Shown here: positions 25,594-35,172 of the stretch, piece by piece
How the letters are laid out: the number at the start of each line of letters is the position of its first letter
How positions within the stretch are numbered: position 1 is the first letter of the stretch
NCBI GenBank assembly: GCA_947475245.1
Contig: CANJLW010000005.1
Location: 1 to 64,000, forward strand
Direction: 5' to 3'
Length of the DNA stretch: 64,000 bases
DNA from: Acetobacteraceae bacterium
GTDB lineage: Bacteria > Pseudomonadota > Alphaproteobacteria > Acetobacterales > Acetobacteraceae
Notes under the pieces: model-generated
Told to the model about the DNA's origin: nothing
The model's database searches: none
The model's input: only the letters and a program-made list of their open reading frames with translations
Made by a program: the position numbers and the translations under genes

Positions 25594-26652
25594 ATGATTG
25601 GCAATCGGGCGAAGCAAATTCCAGTGGCGCGGCGCATGGGCGTCCCCCGAATGGGCGTCGCGGTGGGGATTTTGGCTCCGCTGGCGGCGTTGAATGTCGC
25701 GGTGTGGCTGTGGGCCTGGGTGCTGTTCGCGGACCGGCCGGCGCTGTTCGGCGTGGCGCTGCTGGCCTGGACCCTGGGCCTGCGTCACGCGGTCGATGCC
25801 GACCATATCGCGGCCATCGACAACGTGGTGCGGGCGCTGATCCGCGACGGGCGGCAATCGCGGCTGGTCGGTCTGTATTTCTCCTTGGGTCATTCCACCG
25901 TCGTCGTGCTGGCCTGCGTGGCGATCGCGGCCACGGCGTCGGCCTTCGATCTGGCGGGATTCCGGGAATTGGGCGGCACGATCGGGGTATCGGTGTCGGC
26001 GCTGTTTTTGCTGACGATCGCGGCGATGAATTGCGTGCTGTTCGTCGATCTGTGGCGGGCGTTCGGGCGGATGCGGTCGGGCGTGGCGGCGGACCCGCGA
26101 ACGCCGACCGAGGCAATCGCCGATCATGGTCTTCTGACCAAACTGTTCCGGCCGTTGTTTCGGCTGATCCGCAGAAGTTGGCACATGTATCCGCTGGGGT
26201 TTCTGTTCGGCCTCGGCTTTGACACGGCGACGGAGGTCGGGCTGCTGTCGATCGCCGCGACGGAGGGGGCGAACGGTGCCTCGCCCTGGTCGGTGCTGAT
26301 CTTTCCGGCGCTGTTCGCCGCCGGGATGGTGCTGGTCGATACCGCAGACAGCGTGTTCATGACTCAGGCTTACGGTTGGGCGTTGATCGATCCGCTGCGC
26401 AAGCTTTGGTACAATTTGACGATCACGGCGACGTCGGTCGTCGTCGCGCTGCTGATCGGCGGGATGGAGGCTTTGGGCCTGCTGGCCGAACGGTTCGAGT
26501 TGCAGGGCGCGTTCTGGTCCGTGGTGGCCGACGCCAATGCGGGTCTGACGCATGCCGGGTTGGCGGCGATCGGCCTGTGCGCGCTGATCTGGGGCGTGTC
26601 GGCGGCGGTGTTTCGCTGGAAAACCCGCGATATGGCGGTCGGCGGCGGATGA
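25594..26652 (+). CDS. Nickel/cobalt transporter, NiCoT family (HoxN/NixA type)
   Basis: About 352 residues with eight expected membrane spans. The NiCoT signature HAVDADHIAAIDN in the second span is intact, followed by FSLGHSTVVVLA, LGFDTATEVGLLSI and GMVLVDTADSVFM. It imports Ni2+ and/or Co2+ with high affinity using the proton motive force. The ATG at 25594 lacks a clear ribosome site; ATGs at 25636 and 25651 are equally possible. Pairing with nikR suggests nickel is the main substrate, but no nickel enzyme is encoded here. Confidence 0.9.
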   Translation: MIGNRAKQIPVARRMGVPRMGVAVGILAPLAALNVAVWLWAWVLFADRPALFGVALLAWTLGLRHAVDADHIAAIDNVVRALIRDGRQSRLVGLYFSLGHSTVVVLACVAIAATASAFDLAGFRELGGTIGVSVSALFLLTIAAMNCVLFVDLWRAFGRMRSGVAADPRTPTEAIADHGLLTKLFRPLFRLIRRSWHMYPLGFLFGLGFDTATEVGLLSIAATEGANGASPWSVLIFPALFAAGMVLVDTADSVFMTQAYGWALIDPLRKLWYNLTITATSVVVALLIGGMEALGLLAERFELQGAFWSVVADANAGLTHAGLAAIGLCALIWGVSAAVFRWKTRDMAVGGG

Positions 26653-26719
26653 GGCTTGCGACGGCCGTATAAAAATCCGAACAATGCGCTTATAAGAACA
26701 CGTCATTGGCCGGGTCATC

Positions 26720-27523
26720 ATGCGTCATTTCCGATTTATCGCAGGGGTTTGCCTGTGTCTTTCGCTGTCCCCGGCGCGGGATGCGATGGGACAGGGCGGT
26801 TCGGCGGAGGCCAACCTTCAACAAGCCGTGACGCAGCTTGAACGCGGCAACCAGACCGAGGCCCTGCGCCTGTTCGATGCGATCCTGGCGGCGAACCCGG
26901 ACGATCCGCAGGCGCTGTTTTATTCGGGGCGGCTGCTGACCTACCGGGGTGACTATGCCCTGGCCGAACCGCGGATCGAAAGGCTGGTCAAGGCACTGCC
27001 GGCGGCGTTCCAGGGGTGGGAACTGCTGGTGCAAATCACCCAGAACCTCGGGAAGCTGGCGCGCCGCGATGCCGCGATCGGACAAATCCATGCCGCGCGC
27101 CGCAGCGCGATCGACCCGGAAGTTCGCCGTCGTCTGTTTTATGTCCGCGACCGCATTACAGTGAATGGCCGCGTATTCATGGTGCAGGACATGTTCGAGG
27201 CGGCGGGCAGTTCCTTCGTGCGCGTCGTCGTGATCCCGGAAGCCGACGCGGCGAAGCCGATCCATGTCATCGCGCTGGGATCGGACGACGCCACCAATCA
27301 ACAATGGCGTGAAAACGCGGTCCTGCCGCCAGGGCAGGTGGTTTACCATCTCAGCACGCACGATCTCGGCGCCGATGGATTTCATACGGTGACGCCGTAC
27401 GAGTTCTATATCGGCGAGCCCGATTACGATCGGGTGCGGCTGAAGGTTATGGAAATCCTGAACGGTAAGGCGAGCCCGCTGATGGGTGAGCCGAACCCGT
27501 ACTGGGTCTCCATCGCCCGCTGA
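26720..27523 (+). CDS. Secreted TPR-containing protein of unknown function
   Basis: A 267-residue protein with an N-terminal signal peptide (hydrophobic FIAGVCLCLSLS). Residues about 30-115 hold TPR-like helices (LQQAVTQLERGNQTEALRLF, then ILAANPDDPQALFYSGRLL). The C-terminal half is a beta-rich domain I do not recognise. It probably works in the periplasm as a protein-protein interaction module. It stands alone, with about 65-base gaps on both sides, and I cannot assign a process. Confidence 0.7.
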   Translation: MRHFRFIAGVCLCLSLSPARDAMGQGGSAEANLQQAVTQLERGNQTEALRLFDAILAANPDDPQALFYSGRLLTYRGDYALAEPRIERLVKALPAAFQGWELLVQITQNLGKLARRDAAIGQIHAARRSAIDPEVRRRLFYVRDRITVNGRVFMVQDMFEAAGSSFVRVVVIPEADAAKPIHVIALGSDDATNQQWRENAVLPPGQVVYHLSTHDLGADGFHTVTPYEFYIGEPDYDRVRLKVMEILNGKASPLMGEPNPYWVSIAR

Positions 27524-27581
27524 ACTTGATCAGCCGAGATGAGGCGTGCAGGCTGACGCGAAAGAATGCGGAGGATACGCC

Positions 27582-28439
27582 ATGACGGTAGTACTGGATG
27601 AAATCGTGTTCACCCCCCTGGGCGGGCACATGGCCGTCGCGGTCGAGGGCGTCGATCTGCGCCGTCCGCCCGATGCGGCACTGACCAATCGGCTGCGACA
27701 GGCGCTGTGGGATAACATGGTGCTGTGCATTCGCGGGCAGAGCATCGATCCCGGCCAGTACCTCGCTGCGATCTCGCTGTTTGGCGAACCGCAGATACGG
27801 CCGGAAATCCCCCATGTTCCCGGCTTTCCCGGCGTCACGACGCTGTCGAGCCAGGACCGCGACACCAACGGCGACGGCAAGCGCCTGATCGCCGGGGCCA
27901 ATTGGCATACCGACGACAGCTTCATGGCAAAGCCCAGCGCGCTGACGGCTTTGTATGGGATCGAGGTGCCCTCGGTCGGCGGCGACACGCAATTCGCCAA
28001 TATGTATGCCGCTTACGAGGCGCTGCCGGCGGAGGAACGGGCATACCTCGATACGCTGCGGGCGGTGCACATGATGAAGCCCGACCGCCCCGGCCTGAAC
28101 CGCACCCGCACCATCGCCCCGGAAATCCTCGCCGCTCGGCCTCCGTCGACGCACCCCGTCGTGCGCACCCATCCGGAGACCGGACGCAAGGCGATCTATG
28201 TCGGACCCAGCCGGATCGACCATATCGTCGGGATGGGGCGGGAGGAAAGCTGGGCGCTGGTCGATCGGCTGGTCGCCCACGCCACGCAGCCGCAATTCAC
28301 CTACCGCCACAAATGGCGGCAGGGCGATATCGTGATCTGGGACAATCGCTGCCTGATGCACAAGGCGAACGGCGACTACGCCGAACATGAGTCCCGGTTC
28401 ATGCAGCGCATCATCGTCGAAGGCGAGATTCCCGTCTGA
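27582..28439 (+). CDS. TauD/TfdA-family Fe(II)/2-oxoglutarate dioxygenase
   Basis: A 285-residue oxygenase. The iron facial triad is visible as H and D in NWHTDDSF and a distal H in NRCLMHKANGDY; the 2-oxoglutarate-binding Arg fits ESRFMQR near the C-terminus. Family members hydroxylate taurine, alkyl sulfates, 2,4-D and similar small acids, releasing succinate and CO2. The substrate cannot be read here and no sulfonate transporter is adjacent. The ATG at 27582 has GCGGAGGA upstream; an in-frame ATG 12 codons earlier is less likely. Confidence 0.88.
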   Translation: MTVVLDEIVFTPLGGHMAVAVEGVDLRRPPDAALTNRLRQALWDNMVLCIRGQSIDPGQYLAAISLFGEPQIRPEIPHVPGFPGVTTLSSQDRDTNGDGKRLIAGANWHTDDSFMAKPSALTALYGIEVPSVGGDTQFANMYAAYEALPAEERAYLDTLRAVHMMKPDRPGLNRTRTIAPEILAARPPSTHPVVRTHPETGRKAIYVGPSRIDHIVGMGREESWALVDRLVAHATQPQFTYRHKWRQGDIVIWDNRCLMHKANGDYAEHESRFMQRIIVEGEIPV

Positions 28440-28446
28440 CGCGGCG

Positions 28447-29292
28447 CTATGCGTTGCGGGACAGGATCACGTCGAAGGTAATCAGCACGGCGTTCCGGTC
28501 CCGGGCCAGGACGCCGTCATGCACCTGCCCGTCCATGTCGATCACCGCCAGATCAAGCTCCGCCTTGCCGTCGCGGACCTGACCACTGCGGACCAGGACC
28601 TCCGTCGCCAGATCGTCCACGACGCGCCCATCCGCGAAGGACGCGCCGACCAGGCTGCCGATACTGCCGCGGATCGTCGCGTCGCGCATGCCGGCCTGCT
28701 GGGCGATGGCTTCGACGGCGCGGGCAATGTCGATGTTCGGGCGCACGCGCGCGGCGACGGCCCCAGCGGTGGACAATGCGTTCGGCGCACCGTTCGGCCT
28801 GACGCCGAACAAGGTGAAGTTGGTTTCGCGGTCCAAGCCCGTCTCGATCCGCACATCGCGAAATCCCCAGGCGCGGGCGGCACCTGGTCGAGAGAACACG
28901 GCCTCGCGCGGCAGGATGTGGCCGCCGCGTCGGCGCCCGTCGGGTTCGATCCAGACCGCGTGGCAATGCAGGAACGGCTGCCCGTCGGCCCAGCCGAAAG
29001 TGGCGTTGGCGCGTTCCAACAGTGTCTCCCCGATCGGGGCGTTGGGCGCGGTGAAATAGGCGACATGGGTTTCGTTGTCGGGCGGGCCGGGCATCACATA
29101 GCGGAATGGGTTGAAGGCACCGCCCGTCAGTTCAATCGTGCCGGCCTGAAAGCCGGCGGCGATCATCGGCCCGGTCAACGCCGCGTGCAGGGTCTGGCCG
29201 GGGCGCGTGTCGAACGCCATTGTCTCCGCCTCGCCGGCGACCATGTCGATGCGCACGGGGTCGATCGGCCCCGGCTGGGTCAGCGTGCGCAT
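28447..29292 (-). CDS. PPC/DUF296-domain protein
   Basis: A 281-residue protein with two related halves. The C-terminal half (about 170-278) shows the PPC (plant and prokaryote conserved) fold: RPNIDIARAVEAIAQQAG, GSIGSLVGASF and VIDMDGQVHDGVL. The N-terminal half has FLHCHAVWIEPDG, which could bind a metal. In plants PPC domains accompany AT-hooks; in bacteria their role is unknown. Its start overlaps the gamma-glutamyltransferase stop by one base, so it is co-expressed with it. Confidence 0.72.
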   Translation of the reverse strand: MRTLTQPGPIDPVRIDMVAGEAETMAFDTRPGQTLHAALTGPMIAAGFQAGTIELTGGAFNPFRYVMPGPPDNETHVAYFTAPNAPIGETLLERANATFGWADGQPFLHCHAVWIEPDGRRRGGHILPREAVFSRPGAARAWGFRDVRIETGLDRETNFTLFGVRPNGAPNALSTAGAVAARVRPNIDIARAVEAIAQQAGMRDATIRGSIGSLVGASFADGRVVDDLATEVLVRSGQVRDGKAELDLAVIDMDGQVHDGVLARDRNAVLITFDVILSRNA

Positions 29293-31073
29293 CAGCGGCC
29301 CACCGCGTAGCCTTGCATGCCCCGCGGATTGGCGCCCGCGAACATCTGCCCGTCGGCTTCCAGACGCGCGCCGGAGAGACGCCCCTCACTCCAGTCGTCG
29401 CCCTTGTCGGCGAGGTGCCCGCGCGCGCGCAGATCGGCCAGCACGGCGTCGGCGAAGCGGCCCTCCAGCACCAGCTTGCCGGGACGGGCGACTCGCGGCC
29501 AGAAGCTGGACGGCCAGTGTTCGGAGTGGAACGACGGCGCGTCGATCGACTCCTGAATGCCCATGTTGTGATGCACCATGCGCAGGAACATGATGGTGGA
29601 CCACTGGTCCTGCTGTTCCCCGCCCGGCGTGCCGAACGCCATCCAGGCCTTGCCGTCCTTCAGGGCGAAGCTGGGCGACAATGTCGTGCGCGGGCGCTTG
29701 CCGGGGGCCAGGCTGTTGGGCAGGCCGGGGCGCAGCCAGAACATCTGCCCGCGCGATCCCATGGGAAAGCCGAGTTCGGGAATGCAGGGCGACGATTGCA
29801 GCCACCCCGCCGACGGCGTGGCGCTGACCATGTTGCCGAACCGGTCGATGACGTCGATATGGCAGGTATCGCCGCTGCTCGCCCCCAGCCGGGACACGGT
29901 GGGCTCCCCGCTGCCCGACGTGTCGCCCGTCAGCAGGGCAATACGCTCGGCGGCGGCGTGGTCCACGACGGCGGCGTAATTCGGCACCGCGCCGGGGCGC
30001 AGGTCCATCGAGGCGGTCTTGCCGATCAGCGCCCGTCGTTCGGCGTTATAGCCGTCCGACAGCAGCGTTTCGATCGGCACGGAGGCGAATTTCGGATCGC
30101 CGTAATAGGCCTCCCGGTCGGCATAGGCGAGTTTCATCGCCTCCGCCACGGTATGCACGAACTCCGCCCCGACCGGGTCCATCGCGCCGAGATCGATGCC
30201 GTTCAACAGCGCCAGCTGTTGCAGCATCACCGGCCCCTGGCTCCAGACGCCGCATTTCAGCACGGTGTGGCCTTGGTAGTCGTAGCGCAGCGGCTCTTCG
30301 ACCGAGGCCGACCATTGGGCGAAGTCGTCCGCCGTCAGCAGGCCGCGATGGCGGCGGCCGGAGACATCCAGAATCTCGTTCCCGCGAAAGAATTTATCCA
30401 CGGATTCGGCGACGAAGCCGCGATACCAGAAGTCCCGCGCCGCATCGATGCGGGCTTCGCGGTTGGCGCCGACGGCCTCTCGGCAGACGCGCTCGTAGGT
30501 ATCCGCCAGCGCCGGGCGGCGCAGCAGCGATCCGGGGGCGGGCGCCTTGCCGTTCGGCAGGAACACGGCGGCGGAACTTGTCCACTCGCGCTCAAACATC
30601 GGGCGCATGGTTTCGATCATGGCGCTGATCCGCCCGACCACGTGGCAGCCGTTGCGCGCATAGCCGATGGCATAGGCCAGCACATCCGCCAGTTCCCAGG
30701 TGCCCCAGTCCCGCAGCAGCAGCGCCCAGGCGTCGAACGCGCCGGGCACGACCGCCGGCAGCAGCCCGGTGCCGGGGATCAGGTCCAGCCCGAGGTCGGC
30801 GAAGGCGCCCAGGGTCGCGCCTTGCGGGGAGGGGCCCTGGCCGCAGATCACATGCTGCGTGCCGGTTTTCGCGTTGTGCAGAATGATCGGCGCGTCGCCG
30901 CCGGGGCCGTTCAGATGCGGTTCGGCGACATGCAGCGTGAATGCCCCCGCCACCGCGGCGTCGAACGCGTTGCCCCCGCGCTCCAACACCGCCATGCCGA
31001 CCTGGCTGGCCAGCCAGTGCGTGCTGGCGACGACGCCGAAGGTACCCGCGATTTCCGGACGTGTCGTGAACAT
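29292..31073 (-). CDS. ggt: Gamma-glutamyltransferase family protein
   Basis: A 593-residue N-terminal nucleophile hydrolase that normally cleaves the gamma-glutamyl bond of glutathione after autoprocessing. The nucleophile Thr lies in SSGDTCHIDVIDRFGN, with the following SATPSAGWLQSS matching the small-subunit core. The start MFTTRPEIAGTFGVVAS matches family members lacking a signal peptide, so this may be cytoplasmic. Such GGT-like proteins often act on substrates other than glutathione. ATG at 31073; divergent from phnN. Confidence 0.87.
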   Translation of the reverse strand: MFTTRPEIAGTFGVVASTHWLASQVGMAVLERGGNAFDAAVAGAFTLHVAEPHLNGPGGDAPIILHNAKTGTQHVICGQGPSPQGATLGAFADLGLDLIPGTGLLPAVVPGAFDAWALLLRDWGTWELADVLAYAIGYARNGCHVVGRISAMIETMRPMFEREWTSSAAVFLPNGKAPAPGSLLRRPALADTYERVCREAVGANREARIDAARDFWYRGFVAESVDKFFRGNEILDVSGRRHRGLLTADDFAQWSASVEEPLRYDYQGHTVLKCGVWSQGPVMLQQLALLNGIDLGAMDPVGAEFVHTVAEAMKLAYADREAYYGDPKFASVPIETLLSDGYNAERRALIGKTASMDLRPGAVPNYAAVVDHAAAERIALLTGDTSGSGEPTVSRLGASSGDTCHIDVIDRFGNMVSATPSAGWLQSSPCIPELGFPMGSRGQMFWLRPGLPNSLAPGKRPRTTLSPSFALKDGKAWMAFGTPGGEQQDQWSTIMFLRMVHHNMGIQESIDAPSFHSEHWPSSFWPRVARPGKLVLEGRFADAVLADLRARGHLADKGDDWSEGRLSGARLEADGQMFAGANPRGMQGYAVGR

Positions 31074-31147
31074 CGGGCGAACTCCCTGTTGATCCGCGGG
31101 CAGGCTAACGCCAGGGTGCGCCCCGTCAATGCGGGAGCGACAATCCA

Positions 31148-31663
31148 ATGCTGGTGCTGGTGGTGGGAGCGAGCGGCGCGGGAAAAGATACACTGCTGGC
31201 GGGCGCGCGGGAGAGGTTGCGGGGCGATGCAAGCGTGCGCTTTGTCCGGCGCGCCATCACCCGACCCGCCGACGCCGGCGGCGAGGATCACGATGCCGTG
31301 ACCGACGCGGAGTTCGACTCCCGCGACTTCGCCCTGTGCTGGGGCGCGCACGGCCTGCGCTACGGCATCCCCGCCGATATCGCCGCGGACCTGGCGCTGG
31401 GCGTCATCGTCGTGGCCAACGTGTCGCGCGGCGTCATCGCAGAGGCGGCGGAACGCTTTCCGACCCGCGTGATCGAGGTAACGGCCCCGCCCGAAATCCT
31501 GGCGGCGCGCCTGTCCCAACGCGGGCGGGAAACCGCCGACGATATCGCCAGACGCTTGGCGCGCAACGTCGCGCTGCCGGCGGGCGTCGAAACCGTCACG
31601 GTCCTGAACGACGCGACTCCGGAGGAAGGTATCGCGCGGTTTATCGCCGCCTTACGTCGATAG
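31148..31663 (+). CDS. phnN: Ribose 1,5-bisphosphate phosphokinase PhnN
   Basis: A 171-residue guanylate-kinase-like enzyme that phosphorylates ribose 1,5-bisphosphate to PRPP in phosphonate (C-P lyase) breakdown. P-loop VGASGAGKDTL, the RRAITRPADAGGEDH motif and the LSQRGRET segment match PhnN and distinguish it from guanylate kinase. No other phn gene is present in this window, so it is an orphan that may serve PRPP or nucleotide salvage. A GGGAG lies 9 bases before the ATG. Confidence 0.85.
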   Translation: MLVLVVGASGAGKDTLLAGARERLRGDASVRFVRRAITRPADAGGEDHDAVTDAEFDSRDFALCWGAHGLRYGIPADIAADLALGVIVVANVSRGVIAEAAERFPTRVIEVTAPPEILAARLSQRGRETADDIARRLARNVALPAGVETVTVLNDATPEEGIARFIAALRR

Positions 31664-31701
31664 GTCTGGGCGTGGCGAAGAAAGTATGCACAACACACGC
31701 C

Positions 31702-32385
31702 ATGCGGATCCTGGGCGTGGCAATTGCGACATGGTTTTGGATCGCGGCGGTGGGCGCGCAGGCGTCCACGAGCCCGATCGCCACCCCGCACGCGCTGTGC
31801 GAAACCGCGATCGTCACCGCGGAATACGTCGAACGCATCCCCGCCCGCCTGCTCGCGGCGATCGCGGAGCAGGAGACCGGCCGCTTCGACCCCGCCACCG
31901 GCACCATCCGGCCCTGGCCGTGGAGCATCAACGCGGAAGGCGCGGGGCAGTACTTCGCCGCCAAGCACGAGGCCGTGGCCGCCGTGCGCGCCCTGCAGGC
32001 GCAAGGGGTCCGTTCGATCGATGTCGGTTGTATGCAGATCAACCTGCTGCACCACCCCGATGCCTTCTTGAACCTGGAAGAAGCCTTCGACCCCAGGCGC
32101 AACGCGCTCTATGCGGCGCGCTTCCTGAATGCGCTCTATACCAATCACAAGGACTGGCCCCTCGCCATCGGTGCCTATCATTCCGAGACCCCGGCGCTGG
32201 GCGGTGCCTATCGCGCGCTGGTGATGGCGCGCTGGCAGCGTCCCGATTTCCTGCGCTCGGTCCCGGCCTCGGCCGCGTATAACGCCTTCCCCGACACGAA
32301 GACCGTCTACGGCGCCTTCGCGTCGTCCGGTTCCGCCTATGGCAACGCGCCGCCCCGGCTGCCCGGGACGGCGCCGAAGCGCTGA
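31702..32385 (+). CDS. Secreted lysozyme-like lytic transglycosylase (SLT domain)
   Basis: A 227-residue protein with a signal peptide (GVAIATWFWIAAVGAQA). The Glu in AAIAEQETGRFD is the probable catalytic acid of the SLT fold, and SIDVGCMQINLLHHPDAF and YAARFLNALY are standard SLT motifs. It would cut peptidoglycan in the periplasm. The stop is only 3 bases from the stop of the convergent binding-protein gene, leaving no room for a separate terminator. Confidence 0.82.
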   Translation: MRILGVAIATWFWIAAVGAQASTSPIATPHALCETAIVTAEYVERIPARLLAAIAEQETGRFDPATGTIRPWPWSINAEGAGQYFAAKHEAVAAVRALQAQGVRSIDVGCMQINLLHHPDAFLNLEEAFDPRRNALYAARFLNALYTNHKDWPLAIGAYHSETPALGGAYRALVMARWQRPDFLRSVPASAAYNAFPDTKTVYGAFASSGSAYGNAPPRLPGTAPKR

Positions 32386-32388
32386 GGC

Positions 32389-33963
32389 CTATTCGACATC
32401 CCAGGCGCTCGTGCCCTCGTAAGACCGGTGATGGAACGTCAGGCCCTTGCGCACCGCCCAGATGTTCACCTGTTGGTGGATCGGGATGATCGGGTATTCC
32501 GGCAGGCCCAGACGTTCCGCCTCCCGATACAGGGTCTCCCGCGCCGCCGGGTCGATCGTCGCCAGGGATTTCTCCACGATCGCGTCCACCGCGGTGTTCT
32601 TGTAGCGGGTCGGATCGAAGATCGCGCCGCGCCCTTTTTCCGGGGCGGAGGAGGCGACGAGGGTGATCAGGTTGCTGCTCGCTTCCCCCGTATCGCTACT
32701 CCACCCCGTCAACCGCACACTAAACTCAAACTTCTGCGCTCGGCTGAAGAACGTGGTGGAAGGCATTACTTCTACAGTGGTTTTAATGCCAATGCGTGTC
32801 CACATTTGTGCCACTGCTTCAACGATTGAGGCGTCGTTGACATAGCGGTCGTTCGGCCCGTGCAGAGTGATGCCGAAACCTTGCGGGTAGCCGGCTTCGG
32901 CCAGGAGTTTCTTCGCTGCTTCAGGGTCATAGGGGTCGACCTTGATAGAAGGTTCGAAGCCGCTCGCACCCTCCGGCATGATTTGTCCGGTCGGGTTGGA
33001 GAACCCGTCCATGATCCGGTCGCGGATGCCCGCGCGGTTGATCGCCAACGACATGGCCTTGCGCACGCGCACGTCGGCCAGCGGGTTCTTGCTCAGCTTC
33101 GCGCCGCTCGCGTCCGTCGCCCATGGGGTTTCCGGGCGGGAAACGTCGGGCGCCAGGTAGATCAGCCGCTGGCCGGGCGCGGCGAAGACCGTGACCTTGG
33201 GGTTCTTCTTCAAATCCTCCACATCGCGCGTCGGCACTTGGTCGATCACGTCGACATCGCCCGATTGCAGCGCGGCGTTGCGCGACGCGTTATTGGCGAT
33301 CAGCTTGTAGTTGACGGTGTTCCAGACCGGTTTCTTGTCCCACCAGGCGTCGTTGCGCTGGAACACCGCGCTGTTGCCGACGGCGAAGGAGGTGACTTTG
33401 TACGGTCCCGTGCCGATCGCCGCCTTGCCGGTGTTGTAGTCGCCGGTGCTCGCGCCCTCGCCATGCTTGCGGCTGACGATGCGGATGTTCGACAGGTTGT
33501 ACGGGGTCAGCGGCTGCGCTTCCGCCGTATGCAGGCGGATCGTCAGGGCGTCGATCACCTCGATCTTGGTGAACGGCTTGGTGGCGAAGGTGAAGCTCGA
33601 CGGGCTGTTCAGCACCTGCGGGATGCGCGCGAACGTGAAGGCCACGTCGTCCGCGGTGAACGGCGTGCCGTCGTGGAAGGTCACGCCGGGGCGCAGCTTC
33701 ACTTCCCAGGCGGTGTCGCCGATGGCCGTCCACGACGCGGCGAGCGACGCTTGCGGCACGAAGTTCGGGTCGAAACGCAGCAACGGGTCGAACACATAGC
33801 TGGTCAGCACGTTGTTGGGATTCAGGTTGTGGTAGTGCGGGTCCATCGAGGTAAACGCACCGCCGACGGCGATCGTCAGCGTTTTCTGCGCCGCCGCGGG
33901 CGTGGTCAGGGCGGGCGTGGCGAGCGACGTGGCGGCGAGCAGGCCGAACAGGGTTTTGCGCAT
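32389..33963 (-). CDS. ABC transporter substrate-binding protein, family 5
   Basis: A 524-residue periplasmic binding protein with a Sec signal (MRKTLFGLLAATSLATPAL, ending AAAQ). Family motifs VKLRPGVTFHDGTPFTADDV and FHDG are present. Unlike the other three such proteins here it has no twin-arginine motif. No ATPase or permease lies nearby. Between about 32680 and 32960 the coding DNA becomes clearly less GC-rich while the frame stays intact, hinting at a mosaic gene. Ligand unknown. Confidence 0.88.
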   Translation of the reverse strand: MRKTLFGLLAATSLATPALTTPAAAQKTLTIAVGGAFTSMDPHYHNLNPNNVLTSYVFDPLLRFDPNFVPQASLAASWTAIGDTAWEVKLRPGVTFHDGTPFTADDVAFTFARIPQVLNSPSSFTFATKPFTKIEVIDALTIRLHTAEAQPLTPYNLSNIRIVSRKHGEGASTGDYNTGKAAIGTGPYKVTSFAVGNSAVFQRNDAWWDKKPVWNTVNYKLIANNASRNAALQSGDVDVIDQVPTRDVEDLKKNPKVTVFAAPGQRLIYLAPDVSRPETPWATDASGAKLSKNPLADVRVRKAMSLAINRAGIRDRIMDGFSNPTGQIMPEGASGFEPSIKVDPYDPEAAKKLLAEAGYPQGFGITLHGPNDRYVNDASIVEAVAQMWTRIGIKTTVEVMPSTTFFSRAQKFEFSVRLTGWSSDTGEASSNLITLVASSAPEKGRGAIFDPTRYKNTAVDAIVEKSLATIDPAARETLYREAERLGLPEYPIIPIHQQVNIWAVRKGLTFHHRSYEGTSAWDVE

Positions 33964-34077
33964 GGGCGATCTCCGAAAAGCGCTGCGCCGGGGCGGTGAG
34001 GGGGACGCGGCGGCGCGCGAAGCTGCGACGGTTTCACCTTATGGACAGGCGGGGCATCGTGCTAGCCTGCACCGATC

Positions 34078-35148
34078 ATGAGCAATACACCCTTGTTCGA
34101 TCCCGCCGAGTTTCGCCTGCCGCTCGGCGTTGTCCATGTCTGCGCCGGCGGCGAAACCGCCTGCCTGATCCGCCACGACGATGCCATGCTGCGCTATCTC
34201 CGCGACAAAAGTCGCGGCATGCCCGGGCGCGTCGCCCAGGAAGCCCAGATCCGACGAACCCGCGAAGCGATCGCGCGCCTGTGGGGCGTGAGCGTCGATG
34301 AGATCGGCTTTGTCAGTAATGTGGCGGAGGGCGTGTCGATTGTGGCCGAAAGCCTCGATTGGCGCGACGGCGACAACATTCGGATCGATCCCATCGAATA
34401 CCCGTCGATGGTCGGACCTTTTGCTCTGCGCGGGATCGAGGTGAATACCGGGGCCATCAACGCCCGCACGCGGATCGTCTCGGTCAGCGCGGTGTCCTAT
34501 CGCAGCGGCGAACGCGCCGATCTGGCGTCCCTGCGCGAACAGGCGGATGCCGTCGGCGCGCTGCTGGTCGTCGATTTCACCCAGGCGTCCGGCTACATGC
34601 CGATCGAGGCGTCGGTCGCCGATTTCGCATTCTCGGCATCGTACAAGTTCATGCTGGGCATCACCGGCGTCGCTACGGCTTTTTGGAACCGGACACGCCA
34701 ACCGCACTGGCTGGCACGATCGGGCGGCGGGCACTCCTGGGCGCTGAACGGACAGTCCTACGACCCCATGCCGGCGGTTAAGCCGGACGCGATGTCGTTC
34801 ATGCGCGGCAACCCCGCCCACGCTTCGGTCTACGTGTTGGCCGAAGCGTTGGACTATCTGGCGGGCTTCGACCCGCTGGCCGTTCAGGCCCATGTGCAGG
34901 GCCTGACGACGGCGCTGATGGACCGGCTGGCGGCGCTGCAAATCCCCGTCATGACTCCCCGCGACCCCGCCCGCCACGGCGCCAGCGTCTGTGTCGCAAG
35001 CCCGCGCGCCCAGGCCATTGTGGATGAGCTGTACGCGCTGGGGATCTATGCCTGGAACGGGCAGGGGCGCATCCGCTTCAGCTTCCATGGCTACAACGCG
35101 ATGGCCGATGTCGATCGGATCGCGGAGGCGATGCAACGCCTCTGGTAG
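34078..35148 (+). CDS. Class V PLP-dependent aminotransferase/desulfurase-like
   Basis: A 356-residue fold-type I enzyme of the class V family. The PLP Asp/Gln region reads LLVVDFTQASGYMPI and the Schiff-base Lys is in FSASYKFMLGITG. Members include cysteine desulfurases, isopenicillin-N epimerase-like and kynureninase-like enzymes. No conserved catalytic Cys loop of a true NifS/IscS desulfurase is evident. It stands alone and the substrate is unknown. A short GGGC-CGAA-GCCC hairpin at 35153-35164 follows the stop. Confidence 0.8.
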   Translation: MSNTPLFDPAEFRLPLGVVHVCAGGETACLIRHDDAMLRYLRDKSRGMPGRVAQEAQIRRTREAIARLWGVSVDEIGFVSNVAEGVSIVAESLDWRDGDNIRIDPIEYPSMVGPFALRGIEVNTGAINARTRIVSVSAVSYRSGERADLASLREQADAVGALLVVDFTQASGYMPIEASVADFAFSASYKFMLGITGVATAFWNRTRQPHWLARSGGGHSWALNGQSYDPMPAVKPDAMSFMRGNPAHASVYVLAEALDYLAGFDPLAVQAHVQGLTTALMDRLAALQIPVMTPRDPARHGASVCVASPRAQAIVDELYALGIYAWNGQGRIRFSFHGYNAMADVDRIAEAMQRLW

Positions 35149-35172
35149 CGGCGGGCCGAAGCCCGACCCGCG

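Noticed and set aside
25483-26721. Long minus-strand extension of the nikR frame
   Set aside because: The part upstream of the NikR ATG is antisense to the NiCoT transporter and has no homology; NikR has a normal length from 25482.
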